Assembly: GCF_002760665.1 (NCBI RefSeq)
Contig: NZ_PDOB01000013.1
Span: 62,001-126,000, forward strand
Direction of reading: 5' to 3'
From: Massilia psychrophila
Lineage (GTDB): Bacteria > Pseudomonadota > Gammaproteobacteria > Burkholderiales > Burkholderiaceae_D
Length of the DNA: 64,000 bases
Shown here one piece after another: positions 1 through 8,921 of the stretch. The stretch's first letter is position 1, and every line of letters starts with the position of its first letter. The position numbers and the translations under genes are program-made. The notes below the pieces were generated by a model that was not told where the DNA came from, ran no database searches, and saw only the letters and a list, made by a program, of their open reading frames with translations.

Positions 1-128
1 AGCGGATAACGCAGCGCGATGCTGACGCCGTAGCCCAGCAGCACTACGGTAAGCAGAGTGGCGACGAGCTTGAAGCCGCCGCCGTAGGCCGGCCCGGTGA
101 CGGTGCCAATCGGTCGATAGAACTGCAT
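1..128 (-). CDS. Membrane protein of unknown function, N-terminal part only
   Basis: The reading frame starts with ATG at 128 and runs off the left edge, so only about 42 residues are visible. They hold a short N-terminal stretch (MQFYRPIGTVTGPAYGGG) followed by one hydrophobic segment (LVATLLTVVLLGYGVSIAL), which suggests an inner-membrane protein. The start lies directly next to the stop codon of the DUF1289 gene at 129, so the two are probably co-transcribed and translationally coupled. I do not recognise the family from this fragment. Confidence 0.5.
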   Translation of the reverse strand, partial: MQFYRPIGTVTGPAYGGGFKLVATLLTVVLLGYGVSIALRYP

Positions 129-329
129 CTAGCGAAACGCCAGCGTGGCTTCACGGCGGCGGATTTCAGCCCATACCGCGGTTTTGTAGTCGTCGCCGGC
201 ACTGCCCCACTGGACGATTTCGTCGAGAGTGCGCAGGCAACCGCGGCACAGGCCGGTATCTGGCGCCATCTCGCACAGGCTGATGCAGGGCGACGGCACC
301 GGGGTGGGCAGTTGTGGTTGTGGATTCAT
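129..329 (-). CDS. DUF1289 family small cysteine protein
   Basis: A 66-residue protein with the spaced cysteines typical of DUF1289 (SPCISLCEMAPDTGLCRGC, then RTLDEIVQW and a C-terminal AEIRRRE). The cysteines probably bind a metal. The function of the family is unknown. A longer open frame continues upstream of the ATG at 329, but it runs antisense through the regulator and esterase genes, and the family begins close to the PSPC motif, so I place the start at 329. The stop abuts the start of the next minus-strand gene. Confidence 0.85.
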   Translation of the reverse strand: MNPQPQLPTPVPSPCISLCEMAPDTGLCRGCLRTLDEIVQWGSAGDDYKTAVWAEIRRREATLAFR

Positions 330-363
330 GGCCGCTAGATTAGCGCATTCAATCGAATCGCGC

Positions 364-409
364 TTGACCTGAGGGCATGAAGATGTAGAATACCATCCAT
401 ATAGATGGT
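364..409 (+). promoter_or_regulatory. Promoter with overlapping inverted repeat, likely RHH autoregulatory operator
   Basis: TTGACC at 364-369 and TAGAAT at 386-391 are separated by 16 bases, which is a good sigma70-type promoter. Immediately downstream, 392-409 carries ACCATC and GATGGT as inverted arms around CATATA. The position next to the -10 and just before a ribbon-helix-helix regulator gene suggests an autoregulatory operator. The role is inferred. Confidence 0.55.
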
Positions 410-440
410 GTATGGATGCCACAAGGATGATTTGGGGACT

Positions 441-854
441 ATGGACACACGCGAAGTACGGCCGAAGAATTACGATTCGGAAAAAATTACCATTAACCTT
501 GGCTTGATCGATCTGGGACAAATTGACCTGCTGGTCAATGAAGGCTTTTATTCGAACCGCACGGACCTGATCCGCACCGCGATTCGCAATCAGCTCGGTA
601 CCCATGCCGACGTGGTGAAGCAGACCGTTGCACGCAGGAGCCTGGTGCTCGGTTTGCATTACTACTCGAAAGCGAACCTGGAAGCGGCGTTGCAGGCAGG
701 TGAGCGCCTCCAAATCCAGGTGCTCGGCATGGCCAGCATCGCCCCCGACGTCACGGCCGAACTGGCCCTGGCGACGATTGAATCGATCTTCGTGCTTGGC
801 ACACTGCATGCCAGCAGTGCAGTGAAGACGGCACTGGCCAGCCGCATCCTGTGA
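441..854 (+). CDS. CopG/Arc-type ribbon-helix-helix transcriptional regulator
   Basis: 137 residues. The N-terminal half fits a ribbon-helix-helix DNA-binding fold: a basic strand (SEKITINLGLIDLGQIDLL) followed by two helices (EGFYSNRTDLIRTAIRNQL). The C-terminal half has no motif I recognise. An in-frame ATG at 405 lies inside the putative operator. The ATG at 441 is preceded by GGGGA at a suitable distance and gives a normal N-terminus, so I prefer 441. The esterase gene follows 28 bases after the stop, so the two probably form an operon and the regulator may control it. A link to polyhydroxyalkanoate metabolism is only suggested by this neighbour. Confidence 0.75.
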   Translation: MDTREVRPKNYDSEKITINLGLIDLGQIDLLVNEGFYSNRTDLIRTAIRNQLGTHADVVKQTVARRSLVLGLHYYSKANLEAALQAGERLQIQVLGMASIAPDVTAELALATIESIFVLGTLHASSAVKTALASRIL

Positions 855-882
855 TGCGCTAAAGACAAGATAAGGAACGCCA

Positions 883-2097
883 ATGAAACTGAACGACAAC
901 CTGTTTGCGCGCTTGCGCGCCGCCACCAGCACCCTGCTCGAGCAAGGCCCGGTCGCAGCTACTGCGGCGATCCAGAAGGTATTGCAGGAACAAGGACAAG
1001 GACAAGGCGTCGGCACCCCGCCACGCCAGCCAGCCACGCAGGCGCAGCCGATGCGCGACATCAATCCGCCGCCGCCGACGGCCAGGCCGGCAGCAACGCC
1101 GCAGCAGCAGCCGTCCGCCGCGCCCGCAGCGACCGATATCCTGAACCAGCTGATGCCGGACCTGATGGCCACCCTCGAGCGCGCCGGCGGCGCCGTACAT
1201 AAGGACTTCAAGATGCCCAATTTCGACCTGGGCGCGATGGGTGGCACGGCCGAACCGCTGCCCGGCAAATTCATCGATGGCAGCCATACGAATCCTGCCG
1301 GCACCCGCAGCTACAAGTTGTACGTGCCAAGCACTTATACCGGCACCGAGGCGGTGCCGCTGGTGGTCATGCTGCACGGCTGCACCCAGAACCCGGTCGA
1401 CTTTGCCAGCGGCACCCAGATGAACCAGCTGGCCGAAGAAATGCAATGCCTGGTGGTGTACCCGGCGCAGTCGCAGCAAGCCAACGCCCAGCGCTGCTGG
1501 AACTGGTTCAGCGCAACCGACCAGACGCGCGACCAGGGCGAGCCGTCGATCATCGCCGGCATCACGCGCGACGTGATGGCCGGTCATAAGGTCGACGACG
1601 CCCAGGTGTACGTCGCCGGCCTGTCTGCCGGTGGCGCGATGGCGACCATCATGGGCACGCTGTATCCGGACCTGTACGCGGCCGTCGGCGTGCACTCCGG
1701 GCTGCCGTTCGCCTCGGCGCACGACCTGCCGTCGGCGCTGGCGGCAATGAAAGGCAAGTTCAGCCGTCCGCAAGAGGCCGGAAAATCGATTCCGATCATC
1801 GTCTTCCACGGCGACCGCGACACCACGGTGCATCCGGCCGCGGGCGACGAACTGATCGCCCGCGGCAAGCACCATGCGGCCAGGGAAACCGTCATCGAGC
1901 CGGGCCGGGTACCGAATGGCCACGCCTACACGCGCACCGTGCACAAGCATCCTGACGGCACGCCGCAGGCTGAGCAGTGGCTGATCCACGGCGCCGGCCA
2001 CGCATGGTCGGGCGGCAGCGCGCACGGCAGCTATACCGACGGCAAGGGGCCCGATGCGAGCCGCGAGATGATGCGGTTTTTTCGGACCAAGCGGTAA
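883..2097 (+). CDS. PHB depolymerase family esterase
   Basis: 404 residues. An N-terminal region of about 110 residues rich in Pro, Ala and Gln is probably a linker. The alpha/beta-hydrolase domain of the esterase/PHB depolymerase family begins around residue 135. It shows the oxyanion strand PLVVMLHGCTQNP, the nucleophile elbow GLSAGG (GxSxG), a C-terminal Asp strand FHGDRDTTVHP and a late His (HGAGHAWSGG), which completes a plausible Ser-Asp-His triad. The expected reaction is ester hydrolysis of short polyesters or acyl esters. No clear signal peptide is present, which fits a cytoplasmic enzyme. It lies 28 bases downstream of the ribbon-helix-helix regulator. Confidence 0.85.
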   Translation: MKLNDNLFARLRAATSTLLEQGPVAATAAIQKVLQEQGQGQGVGTPPRQPATQAQPMRDINPPPPTARPAATPQQQPSAAPAATDILNQLMPDLMATLERAGGAVHKDFKMPNFDLGAMGGTAEPLPGKFIDGSHTNPAGTRSYKLYVPSTYTGTEAVPLVVMLHGCTQNPVDFASGTQMNQLAEEMQCLVVYPAQSQQANAQRCWNWFSATDQTRDQGEPSIIAGITRDVMAGHKVDDAQVYVAGLSAGGAMATIMGTLYPDLYAAVGVHSGLPFASAHDLPSALAAMKGKFSRPQEAGKSIPIIVFHGDRDTTVHPAAGDELIARGKHHAARETVIEPGRVPNGHAYTRTVHKHPDGTPQAEQWLIHGAGHAWSGGSAHGSYTDGKGPDASREMMRFFRTKR

Positions 2098-2106
2098 ACC
2101 GCTGGC

Positions 2107-2325
2107 TCAACAGCCGCCATTTTTGCCACTGACGGCAAGGGCGCGCTGCGGATTAACCGCTCCGAGCTCGTCAATATGCTGCTTCAGGCAGGCCGGACAC
2201 CAGCAAGCCGTCGGCTGTCCGGGGACCGGCACGGCGGCCGGCAATTCGGTGCACCAACAGGGCTGAGCGCCGCCGTCGGCCATCGCGCAGCCGAACGGCG
2301 CGCCGCAGCGGCCGCAGGTGCTCAT
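2107..2325 (-). CDS. Cysteine-rich CWC family protein
   Basis: A 72-residue protein with about nine cysteines, arranged as [10 protein letters not shown], then PCWCTELP, then [11 protein letters not shown]. This is the signature of the small Cysteine_CWC family, which probably binds zinc. The function is unknown. The gene is convergent with the esterase gene, with 9 bases between the stops. Its start at 2325 lies close to the region upstream of argB on the opposite strand. Confidence 0.85.
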   Translation of the reverse strand: MSTCGRCGAPFGCAMADGGAQPCWCTELPAAVPVPGQPTACWCPACLKQHIDELGAVNPQRALAVSGKNGGC

Positions 2326-2512
2326 GGCGCCGGCGCTTGTCGCGCTTCATTATAAAATTGCAACAAAACGTGGCGGTGGCTGGAAGATGTGGCAGTCATG
2401 TCCCGGCTACCTTAGCGGATCGGGAATTAAAATTCAACAAGATCGCCATATAATCGACACAGCCTTGGCCCACAAGGCTGTAAAATCTCGTGAAAATTCA
2501 TTTGGACCTGAC

Positions 2513-3439
2513 ATGACCACTGCCATTCCCAAGATTAACGCCGAACATCACGACGACCTGACTGCGGTATCGCCGCAGATCAAGGCGGCGATCCTGGCCG
2601 AGGCCCTGCCGTACATCCGCAACTTCCACGGCAAGACCATCGTCATCAAATACGGCGGCAACGCCATGACCGACGAGCGCCTCAAGCACGGCTTCGCGCG
2701 CGACGTCATCCTGCTCAAGCTGGTCGGCATGAACCCGGTGGTGGTGCACGGCGGCGGGCCGCAGATCGACAATGCGCTGAAAAAAATCGGCAAGCAAGGC
2801 AGCTTCGTGCAAGGCATGCGCATCACGGACGAAGAAACCATGGAAGTGGTCGAGTGGGTGCTGGGCGGCGAAGTGCAGCAGGACATCGTCATGCTGATCA
2901 ATCACTACGGCGGCCAGGCCGTCGGCCTGACCGGCAAGGACGGCGGCCTGATCCGCGCGCGCAAGATGGCGATGCCGGACAAGGAAAAGCCGGGCGAATT
3001 CCTCGACATCGGTTTCGTTGGCGAGATCGATGCGATCAACCCGGCGGTGGTAAAGGCCTTGCAGGACGACGCTTTTATTCCGATCATTTCGCCGATCGGT
3101 TTCGGCCAGGACGGCCAGGCCTACAACATCAACGCCGACGTGGTGGCGGGCAAGATCGCGGAAATCCTGAAAGCCGAAAAGCTCATCATGATGACCAACA
3201 TCGCCGGCGTGCAGGACAAGCAAGGCAAGCTGGTGACAGACCTGTCGGCCCGTGAGATCGAGGAAATGTTCGCCGACGGCACCATCTCGGGCGGCATGCT
3301 GCCTAAAATTTCATCGGCGCTGGACGCCGCCAAGTCGGGCGTGAACACGGTACACATCATCGACGGGCGCATCGAGCACTCTTTACTGCTCGAAGTCTTG
3401 ACCGAGCAAGCTTTTGGCACTATGATCCGGTCGCATTAA
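2513..3439 (+). CDS. argB: Acetylglutamate kinase
   Basis: 308 residues of the amino-acid kinase fold. It catalyses the second step of arginine synthesis, phosphorylating N-acetylglutamate with ATP in the cytoplasm. Recognisable motifs are [11 protein letters not shown] (phosphate-binding Lys and Gly loop), [11 protein letters not shown], the acetylglutamate-binding region [13 protein letters not shown] and the ATP-site segment ISGGMLPK. The open frame extends upstream to 2318, but that stretch has no family similarity. The ATG at 2513 gives the usual length for the family. It stands alone rather than in an arginine operon, as is common in betaproteobacteria. Confidence 0.95.
   Translation: MTTAIPKINAEHHDDLTAVSPQIKAAILAEALPYIRNFHGKTIVIKYGGNAMTDERLKHGFARDVILLKLVGMNPVVVHGGGPQIDNALKKIGKQGSFVQGMRITDEETMEVVEWVLGGEVQQDIVMLINHYGGQAVGLTGKDGGLIRARKMAMPDKEKPGEFLDIGFVGEIDAINPAVVKALQDDAFIPIISPIGFGQDGQAYNINADVVAGKIAEILKAEKLIMMTNIAGVQDKQGKLVTDLSAREIEEMFADGTISGGMLPKISSALDAAKSGVNTVHIIDGRIEHSLLLEVLTEQAFGTMIRSH
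3398..3426 (+). promoter_or_regulatory. sigma70-type promoter inside the end of argB, probably for tRNA-Thr
   Basis: TTGACC at 3398-3403 and TATGAT at 3421-3426 with a 17-base spacer. Transcription would start about 45 bases upstream of the tRNA. It lies inside the last codons of argB, so the coding role limits what can be concluded from base composition. Confidence 0.5.
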
Positions 3440-3479
3440 ACATTTTCCGGCGGGGTTCCCCGCTGGTATGTGTGTAGCA

Positions 3480-3554
<75 letters not shown>

Positions 3555-3647
3555 TCTGCGCGCAGCTTGCCGCGCGTCGCGCGTCCCCGATTCAATCAAA
3601 ACCGCGCATTCGCGCCCGCGTCAGCACAATTTTCGCTACCTCAAAGA

Positions 3648-3677
3648 CCGTCATCCTCGCGAACGCGGGAACGACGG
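3648..3677. repeat. Imperfect palindromic intergenic repeat (REP-like)
   Basis: CCGTCATCCTCGCG and CGCGGGAACGACGG form imperfect inverted arms around a short loop. The sequence resembles the CGTCATTCCCGCG-type intergenic repeats of many proteobacteria. A related but more decayed copy (CGTCATCCCCGCATGCGCG) lies at 46803. There is no T-tract, so it is not a standard terminator. Confidence 0.4.
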
Positions 3678-3779
3678 ATCAGGCACTCGTCGTACTAAAG
3701 GCGATAGCGCTACGTGCCGCGGTACACCGGCGACGCATCCGGCGTTGGTCGTACTGATCGCGATTGCGCTGTCCATGCT

Positions 3780-4658
3780 TCAATACACCCGTTCCACCGT
3801 CACGCCTTTTAAACGCATCAGCGCCGGCACGCTATGCTTGCCAACCAGGTGCAGCACGCCGATCGCCGCCACCGCCTTGTCTTGCTTCGCCAGCAATTCG
3901 AGCAGCTTGTCGGCCAGCGGGCCGTTGCGCCCCTCCAGCAGCACTTTCTGGACGAAACGGCCGGCCCAGGTGGTGTCGGATTCGATCCGCACGGCGAGCG
4001 CTTCCAGGGCCGCCTGGTCGGCACCGCGCCACGCATCGACCACCTGGCGTACTTCGGCGCGCTGGCGGCCCGATTCGATCAGGGCCAGCGTGTCGTCGAG
4101 GTAGCGCAACTGCTCGGCGTCGGTCAATCTGGAAAACAGCGACATCTGCGCATCGATCGATTCGAGTTCGATCACTGTTACCTTGGCGCCGCGCGCCAGC
4201 GCGGCCAGGTGGGAATCGACGGCCAGGTCGGCGCGGTAGCCGAGCGCGGCGTATTGGTTCAGGCCCAGCACCATCGCCACCACCCACGGCTTGAGCGGCG
4301 CCAGCGTAGCTGCATCGATGCCGGCCTTCGCCAGCACCGGCACCAGGCGCGCCGCCAGCGCCGACGGCAGCGCCGCACCGGGACTGGCCACGCCGTAGTC
4401 GCGCATCGCCTTCGCCACCACCGCCGGCGGCAGCTGAGGATCTACCTCCAGCGCCAGCGTGGATGCGTTGGCGACAGCCTGGGCAATGCGCGGCTCGAGC
4501 GGATAGAATTCGGGCAGGCCGACGTGCATGGTGCCGAACAGGACCATCGAATGGCCGAAACCGGTCACGTTGAACAGCGCGCCGCGCTCCAGCGCCGAGG
4601 CCGGAAACGCCGCGGCGAAGAACAAGCTGAAGAAGACCACTATAATCTGACGTCGCAT
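3780..4658 (-). CDS. TraB/GumN family protein, secreted or periplasmic
   Basis: 292 residues. A cleavable-looking signal peptide (MRRQIIVVFFSLFFAAAFPASA) is followed by a TraB/GumN domain with the two hallmark Gly-His motifs FGTMHVG (about residue 41) and GVLHLVGKHSV near the C-terminus, plus Glu-rich segments such as ALEVDPQ and VIELESI. In related Tiki/TraB proteins these His and Glu residues form a metal-dependent hydrolase-like site. The cellular role in bacteria is not established. It is transcribed divergently from the HAD gene. Confidence 0.8.
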   Translation of the reverse strand: MRRQIIVVFFSLFFAAAFPASALERGALFNVTGFGHSMVLFGTMHVGLPEFYPLEPRIAQAVANASTLALEVDPQLPPAVVAKAMRDYGVASPGAALPSALAARLVPVLAKAGIDAATLAPLKPWVVAMVLGLNQYAALGYRADLAVDSHLAALARGAKVTVIELESIDAQMSLFSRLTDAEQLRYLDDTLALIESGRQRAEVRQVVDAWRGADQAALEALAVRIESDTTWAGRFVQKVLLEGRNGPLADKLLELLAKQDKAVAAIGVLHLVGKHSVPALMRLKGVTVERVY

Positions 4659-4725
4659 TCTTTTCCCCTGATGGTTGTTGCCAAACTATTGCCAAATTAC
4701 CGCCCAATCACCGCCAAAACTGCCT

Positions 4726-5463
4726 GTGTCAAATATTAACCCGATTACTCCGTCCCCGATCCTGTGGCTGTTCGATCTCGACAATACGCTGCACGACGCG
4801 TCGCATGCGATCTTCCCGTTGATCAGCGCAAACATGAACGCGTATATTGCCCGCGTGCTCGGCGACGGCGTCACCGAAGCCAGCGCGGAGCAGGTCAATG
4901 CGGCGCGCCTGGGCTACTGGAAGCGCTACGGCGCCACCCTGCTCGGCATGATGCGCCACCACCAGGTCGGCGCCGCCGATTTTTTGCGCGAAACCCACGA
5001 CCTGGCCGATTTGCAGCAGCTGATCCGCGCCGAATGCGGGCTGGCGCGCATGCTGCGCAGCCTCCCGGGCCGCAAGATCCTGCTGACCAATGCGCCAAGC
5101 CGCTACTCGCGCGACGTCATGCGCCACCTCGGACTGCAGCGTCATTTTTCGCACCACGTCGCCATCGAAAACATGCAGGTGCACGGCCAGTTGCGGCCCA
5201 AGCCGTCGAAGCTGATGCTGCGCCGGCTGCTGCGCCGGCATGGCGTTAGCGCCCACCGCTGCATCCTGGTCGAGGACACGCTGGCCAACCTGCGCAGCGC
5301 CAGTCAGCTCGGCGTGCGCACGGTATGGGTGACCCAATACCTGCGCTGTAGCGACCCGATCGGCCAGGCGTCACTGCCGCGCATGCTAAAACGCCCCGCT
5401 TACGTCGATGTCAAAGTAAAATCTGTCCGACAGTTGCCTGCCCGCCTGCACCGGCTACGTTGA
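4726..5463 (+). CDS. HAD-family pyrimidine 5'-nucleotidase
   Basis: About 245 residues of the haloacid-dehalogenase superfamily, closest to the SSM1/pyrimidine 5'-nucleotidase group that dephosphorylates UMP or CMP. Motif I is LFDLDNTLHDA, the motif II region is ILLTNAPSRY, and the later motif is CILVEDTLANL, which supplies the acidic residues for Mg. The start is uncertain: GTG at 4726 leaves a normal short N-terminus, while TTG codons at 4675 and 4678 would add about 17 residues; none has a strong ribosome-binding site. It ends just before the slmA leader. Confidence 0.8.
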   Translation: MSNINPITPSPILWLFDLDNTLHDASHAIFPLISANMNAYIARVLGDGVTEASAEQVNAARLGYWKRYGATLLGMMRHHQVGAADFLRETHDLADLQQLIRAECGLARMLRSLPGRKILLTNAPSRYSRDVMRHLGLQRHFSHHVAIENMQVHGQLRPKPSKLMLRRLLRRHGVSAHRCILVEDTLANLRSASQLGVRTVWVTQYLRCSDPIGQASLPRMLKRPAYVDVKVKSVRQLPARLHRLR

Positions 5464-5534
5464 ATTTGTTTTACCCGTCGACCGCCGTTTCGTTTCCATC
5501 CGTCTCGCATCTACCTTTACTTTATCGGGATCAC

Positions 5535-6113
5535 ATGGCAAGCACCAAGCCGGGCCAGCGCAAACTGCAAATTCTTCAGGCCCTGGCAGCCATGCTCGAA
5601 CAGCCGAAAGGCGAAAAGATCACCACGGCGGCGCTGGCCAAGCGGCTCGACGTGTCGGAAGCGGCGCTGTATCGCCACTTCGCCAGCAAGGCCCAGATGT
5701 TCGAGGGCCTGATCGAATTCATCGAGTCGAGCGTGTTCGGCCTGATCAACCAGATCGCCGAACGCGAGGAAGGCGGCGTCGACCAGGCCCACGCGATCTT
5801 GCAGATGCTGCTCTCGTTCGCCGCCAACAACCCGGGCATGACGCGATTGCTGATCGGCGACGCGCTGGTGGGTGAAGACGAGCGCCTACAGCTGCGCATG
5901 AACCAGTTCTACGACAAGGTCGAACTGGCCTGCAAGCAGTCGCTGCGCCTGGCTGCGACGCAAGGCCACGGCGTTGAAGGCGACGTCGGCGCCCGCGCCA
6001 GCCTGCTGGTAAGCTATGTGGTGGGCCGCTGGCACCGCTTCGCCAAGAGCGGCTTCAAGCAGATTCCGACCGAAGGCACGGGCCTGCAAATCGCACTGCT
6101 ACTGGCCGCGTAA
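5535..6113 (+). CDS. slmA: Nucleoid occlusion factor SlmA (TetR family)
   Basis: 192 residues. The N-terminal TetR-type helix-turn-helix (ITTAALAKRLDVSEAALYRH) and the FxSKAQMFEGLIEFIE segment, together with the C-terminal dimer region, match SlmA. SlmA binds DNA sites over the nucleoid and blocks FtsZ assembly there, coupling division to chromosome segregation. The open frame begins at 5460, but the ATG at 5535 has a GGGA ribosome-binding site and starts the conserved MASTKPGQRK stretch. It follows the HAD gene by 71 bases. Confidence 0.9.
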   Translation: MASTKPGQRKLQILQALAAMLEQPKGEKITTAALAKRLDVSEAALYRHFASKAQMFEGLIEFIESSVFGLINQIAEREEGGVDQAHAILQMLLSFAANNPGMTRLLIGDALVGEDERLQLRMNQFYDKVELACKQSLRLAATQGHGVEGDVGARASLLVSYVVGRWHRFAKSGFKQIPTEGTGLQIALLLAA

Positions 6114-6136
6114 GGCAGGCACAGCGCCAATCTGCC

Positions 6137-7999
6137 ATGAACGCCATCGACTTTGACTGCTTTGCCTTGCTCGACGACTCCGGCGCCACTGATCCGGCGC
6201 TTGCGTGCTCGCGCCTCTACACCGGCCACGCCGGCACCCTCGCCTGTTACGACGCCGCTCTTTGGCCGCAGCTGCTGGCCGACATGCAGGCGGCGCTCGG
6301 GCGCGGCCTGTACGCGGTGCCGCTGCTGACGTACGAACTGGGCGGCCACCTGCTCGGCATCGACGCCCACGCGGTCGCCGGCGCGCTGGCGCAGGTGCTG
6401 CTGTTTAAACGGTGCGACCGGCTGGCGCCGCCGCAGGTGGCGGCGTGGCTGGCGCAGCGCGCATCTGACAACGACGGTAACGCTCCGGCCGGCATCGGCG
6501 CGGTGCGACCGGACATCGGCGAAGCCGAATTTTCCGCCGCGCTTGCGCGCATCCACGACCTGATCGCCGCCGGCGACACCTATCAGGTCAACTACACCTA
6601 CCGTTTGCGCTTCGACGCCTTCGGCTCGATCTACGCGCTGTACCAGCGCCTGCGGGCGCGCCAGCCGGTGCCGTACGGCGCCCTCGTCGCACTGCCCGAC
6701 GGCAGCGCGCTGCTGTCCCTGTCGCCCGAGCTGTTCATCCGCCACGCTGGCGGCGCACTGCTGGCGCGGCCGATGAAGGGCACGGCGCCGGCGGCGCCCG
6801 CAAACATCGACAACGCCGACGCTGATAACGCGCGCCGATCAATTGCGCTGGCGGCCGACCTTAAAAACCGCGCCGAAAACCTGATGATCGTCGACCTGCT
6901 GCGCAACGACCTCGGGCGGGTGGCGCAAACCGGCAGCGTCGAGGTGACGGCGCTGTTCGACGTGCAGCGCTACAGCAGCGTGCTGCAGATGACGTCGACG
7001 GTGCGCGCGCAGCTGCGGCCAGACGCTACGCTGCCTGACATCTTCGCCGCGCTGTACCCGTGCGGTTCGATCACCGGCGCGCCGAAGCGGCGCACGATGG
7101 AGATCATCCGCGAACTCGAACCTTCGCCGCGCAACGTCTACACCGGGGCGATCGGCTGGTTCGATCCGGCGGCCGAAGCCACGCCGATCGGCGACTTCTG
7201 CCTGTCGGTGCCGATCCGTACCCTCGTTTTGCAGCCGCCGGCAGGCGGCGTGCGCGTTGCTGAACTCGGGGTCGGTGCCGGCATCGTCTACGACAGCGTC
7301 GCCGCCGACGAATATGCCGAATGCCAGCTGAAGGCGCGCTTTTTGACCGGGCTGGAGAATCAATTCGAACTGTTTGAAACGATCCGCGCCAGCGTTGACG
7401 AAGGGTGTTGCCATCGCGCGCTGCACCTGGCGCGGATGGCGCAATCGGCGCGCTACTTCGGCATGCCGTTCGAGCCAGCGCGGGCGGACGCGGCGCTCGA
7501 CCAAGCTTGCGCCGGGTTCGCCGCGGGCGCGCTCTACCGGCTGCGGCTGGCGCTCGGCCAAAACGGGCTGTTCACCGTGCAAACTGCGCCGCTGGCCCCC
7601 ATCGATGAGCCGGTCGGCTTGTTGGTGTCGGTCGATCCCAACGAGGCGACCGAAGCGGATGCGCTGTTCCTGCGCCACAAGACCAGCATCCGCACGCGCT
7701 ACGACGCAGCCTGGCGCGCGGCCGAGCAGCAAGGCGGGTTCGATACCTTGTTTTTCAACCAGCGCGGAGAATTGACGGAAGGCGGCCGTTCGAACGTGTT
7801 TGTGCGCGTCGACGGGCGCTGGCTCACGCCGCCTTTGCGCTGCGGCGTGCTGCCGGGGATCATGCGCGCCGTGCTGCTGGGCGCACCGGCCTGGAATGCC
7901 GGCGAGGCCGTCATCACGCGCGCCATGCTGGCGGACGCCGACGGCATCATGGTCTGCAACGCCCTGCGCGGGCCACTGCGCGCCTACATTATTAAGTAA
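6137..7999 (+). CDS. pabB: Fused aminodeoxychorismate synthase component I and aminodeoxychorismate lyase
   Basis: 620 residues with two enzyme halves. Residues of about 1-400 are a chorismate-binding PabB domain (DTYQVNYTYRLR, RPMKGTAP, DLLRNDLGRV, ALYPCGSITGAPK, ELGVGAGIVYDS). Residues of about 415-620 are a class IV aminotransferase-fold PabC lyase (FELFETIRA, LFLRHKTSIRTRYDAA, FFNQRGELTEGGRSNVFV, GVLPGIMR). With a PabA glutaminase supplied elsewhere, the protein should convert chorismate to 4-aminobenzoate for folate. PabB-PabC fusions are known in proteobacteria. The lyase Lys would be in LRHKTS. Confidence 0.9.
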   Translation: MNAIDFDCFALLDDSGATDPALACSRLYTGHAGTLACYDAALWPQLLADMQAALGRGLYAVPLLTYELGGHLLGIDAHAVAGALAQVLLFKRCDRLAPPQVAAWLAQRASDNDGNAPAGIGAVRPDIGEAEFSAALARIHDLIAAGDTYQVNYTYRLRFDAFGSIYALYQRLRARQPVPYGALVALPDGSALLSLSPELFIRHAGGALLARPMKGTAPAAPANIDNADADNARRSIALAADLKNRAENLMIVDLLRNDLGRVAQTGSVEVTALFDVQRYSSVLQMTSTVRAQLRPDATLPDIFAALYPCGSITGAPKRRTMEIIRELEPSPRNVYTGAIGWFDPAAEATPIGDFCLSVPIRTLVLQPPAGGVRVAELGVGAGIVYDSVAADEYAECQLKARFLTGLENQFELFETIRASVDEGCCHRALHLARMAQSARYFGMPFEPARADAALDQACAGFAAGALYRLRLALGQNGLFTVQTAPLAPIDEPVGLLVSVDPNEATEADALFLRHKTSIRTRYDAAWRAAEQQGGFDTLFFNQRGELTEGGRSNVFVRVDGRWLTPPLRCGVLPGIMRAVLLGAPAWNAGEAVITRAMLADADGIMVCNALRGPLRAYIIK

Positions 8000-8023
8000 G
8001 CGCTTACTACAGTCGCCAGCGGC

Positions 8024-8641
8024 TCAGGAAGCCAGTGCTTTTTCGATCTGGCTGACAAACTGCTTGTCGTTCGGCATCACCTTGCTTGGAAAATACTCGA
8101 TCACCTTGCCCTGGCGGTCGATTAGGTACTTGGTGAAATTCCACTTCGGTTCCTTGCCAGTCAGCTTGATCAGGGTCGCGTGCAGCGGATTGACGTTGGC
8201 CCCGGTGACCGACGACTTGGCGAACATCGGGAACTTTACGCCGTAAGTATTAAAGCAAAAGTCGGCGATTTCCTTCGCGCTGCCCGGCTCCTGCTTGCCG
8301 AAGTCATTTGACGGAAAGCCGAGCACGACCAAGCCCTGCTTGCTGTATTTGGCGTATAGCGCTTCGAGTCCCTGGTACTGGGTGGTGAAGCCACAAAAGC
8401 TGGCAGTGTTTACCACCAGCACCACCTTGCCGCTGTACTGGCACAAGTCCTGCGGCGCCTCGTCCTGCAGGCGGTTGAAGGTCTGCTTCAAGATGGCCGG
8501 GCAGCTGGCGGCGGCTGACGCGGCTGGCGCCGCCGGACCCTGGGCGTAGGCGGCAGGCGCCGCCCACAGGACGGCAGCGCACACGGAGAGGGGCGCGGCG
8601 AGCATGACGCGCGCAGAGGTCTTGAACATTATCTTTTCCAT
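8024..8641 (-). CDS. Exported glutathione peroxidase-like thiol peroxidase
   Basis: About 205 residues. A signal peptide (MFKTSARVMLAAPLSVCAA...AYA) precedes a glutathione peroxidase domain with NTASFCGFT (peroxidatic Cys in place of selenocysteine), GFPSNDFGKQEPG (active-site Gln) and WNFTKYLID (active-site Trp/Asn). The expected role is reduction of hydrogen or lipid peroxides in the periplasm. Extra cysteines before the domain and at CFNTYG could serve as the resolving Cys. The start may be 8641 (MEKIMFK) or 8629 (MFK); the latter has a purine-rich run ahead of it. Confidence 0.85.
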   Translation of the reverse strand: MEKIMFKTSARVMLAAPLSVCAAVLWAAPAAYAQGPAAPAASAAASCPAILKQTFNRLQDEAPQDLCQYSGKVVLVVNTASFCGFTTQYQGLEALYAKYSKQGLVVLGFPSNDFGKQEPGSAKEIADFCFNTYGVKFPMFAKSSVTGANVNPLHATLIKLTGKEPKWNFTKYLIDRQGKVIEYFPSKVMPNDKQFVSQIEKALAS

Positions 8642-8921
8642 ACGGTGGAGGTGGCGGGAATTCATTTTATGCCAAATCGACGGCAACAGTCGACGCGTTG
8701 TTCATTCAAGCTCAGTACTGCCGTCAACCAGTACTTTCTCAACCGGTTGATCCGGCTGGCCGGCTGGCCGGCGCCGGGCGGATCACCACGACCCGCGACA
8801 TCGTCGGCGTGCATGGCATCACCCAAGATCACGGCGAGACCGTATCGGGCCGCAAGCTCAGGAAGGCCACCGAATCGTTGCTGCGGGTCGACAAGGCAGT
8901 CGGCACCGATGTTAAAGAAAT

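Noticed and set aside
129-1304. 391-residue minus-strand frame ending in DUF1289
   Set aside because: Only the last 66 residues match a family; the rest runs antisense through the regulator and esterase genes.
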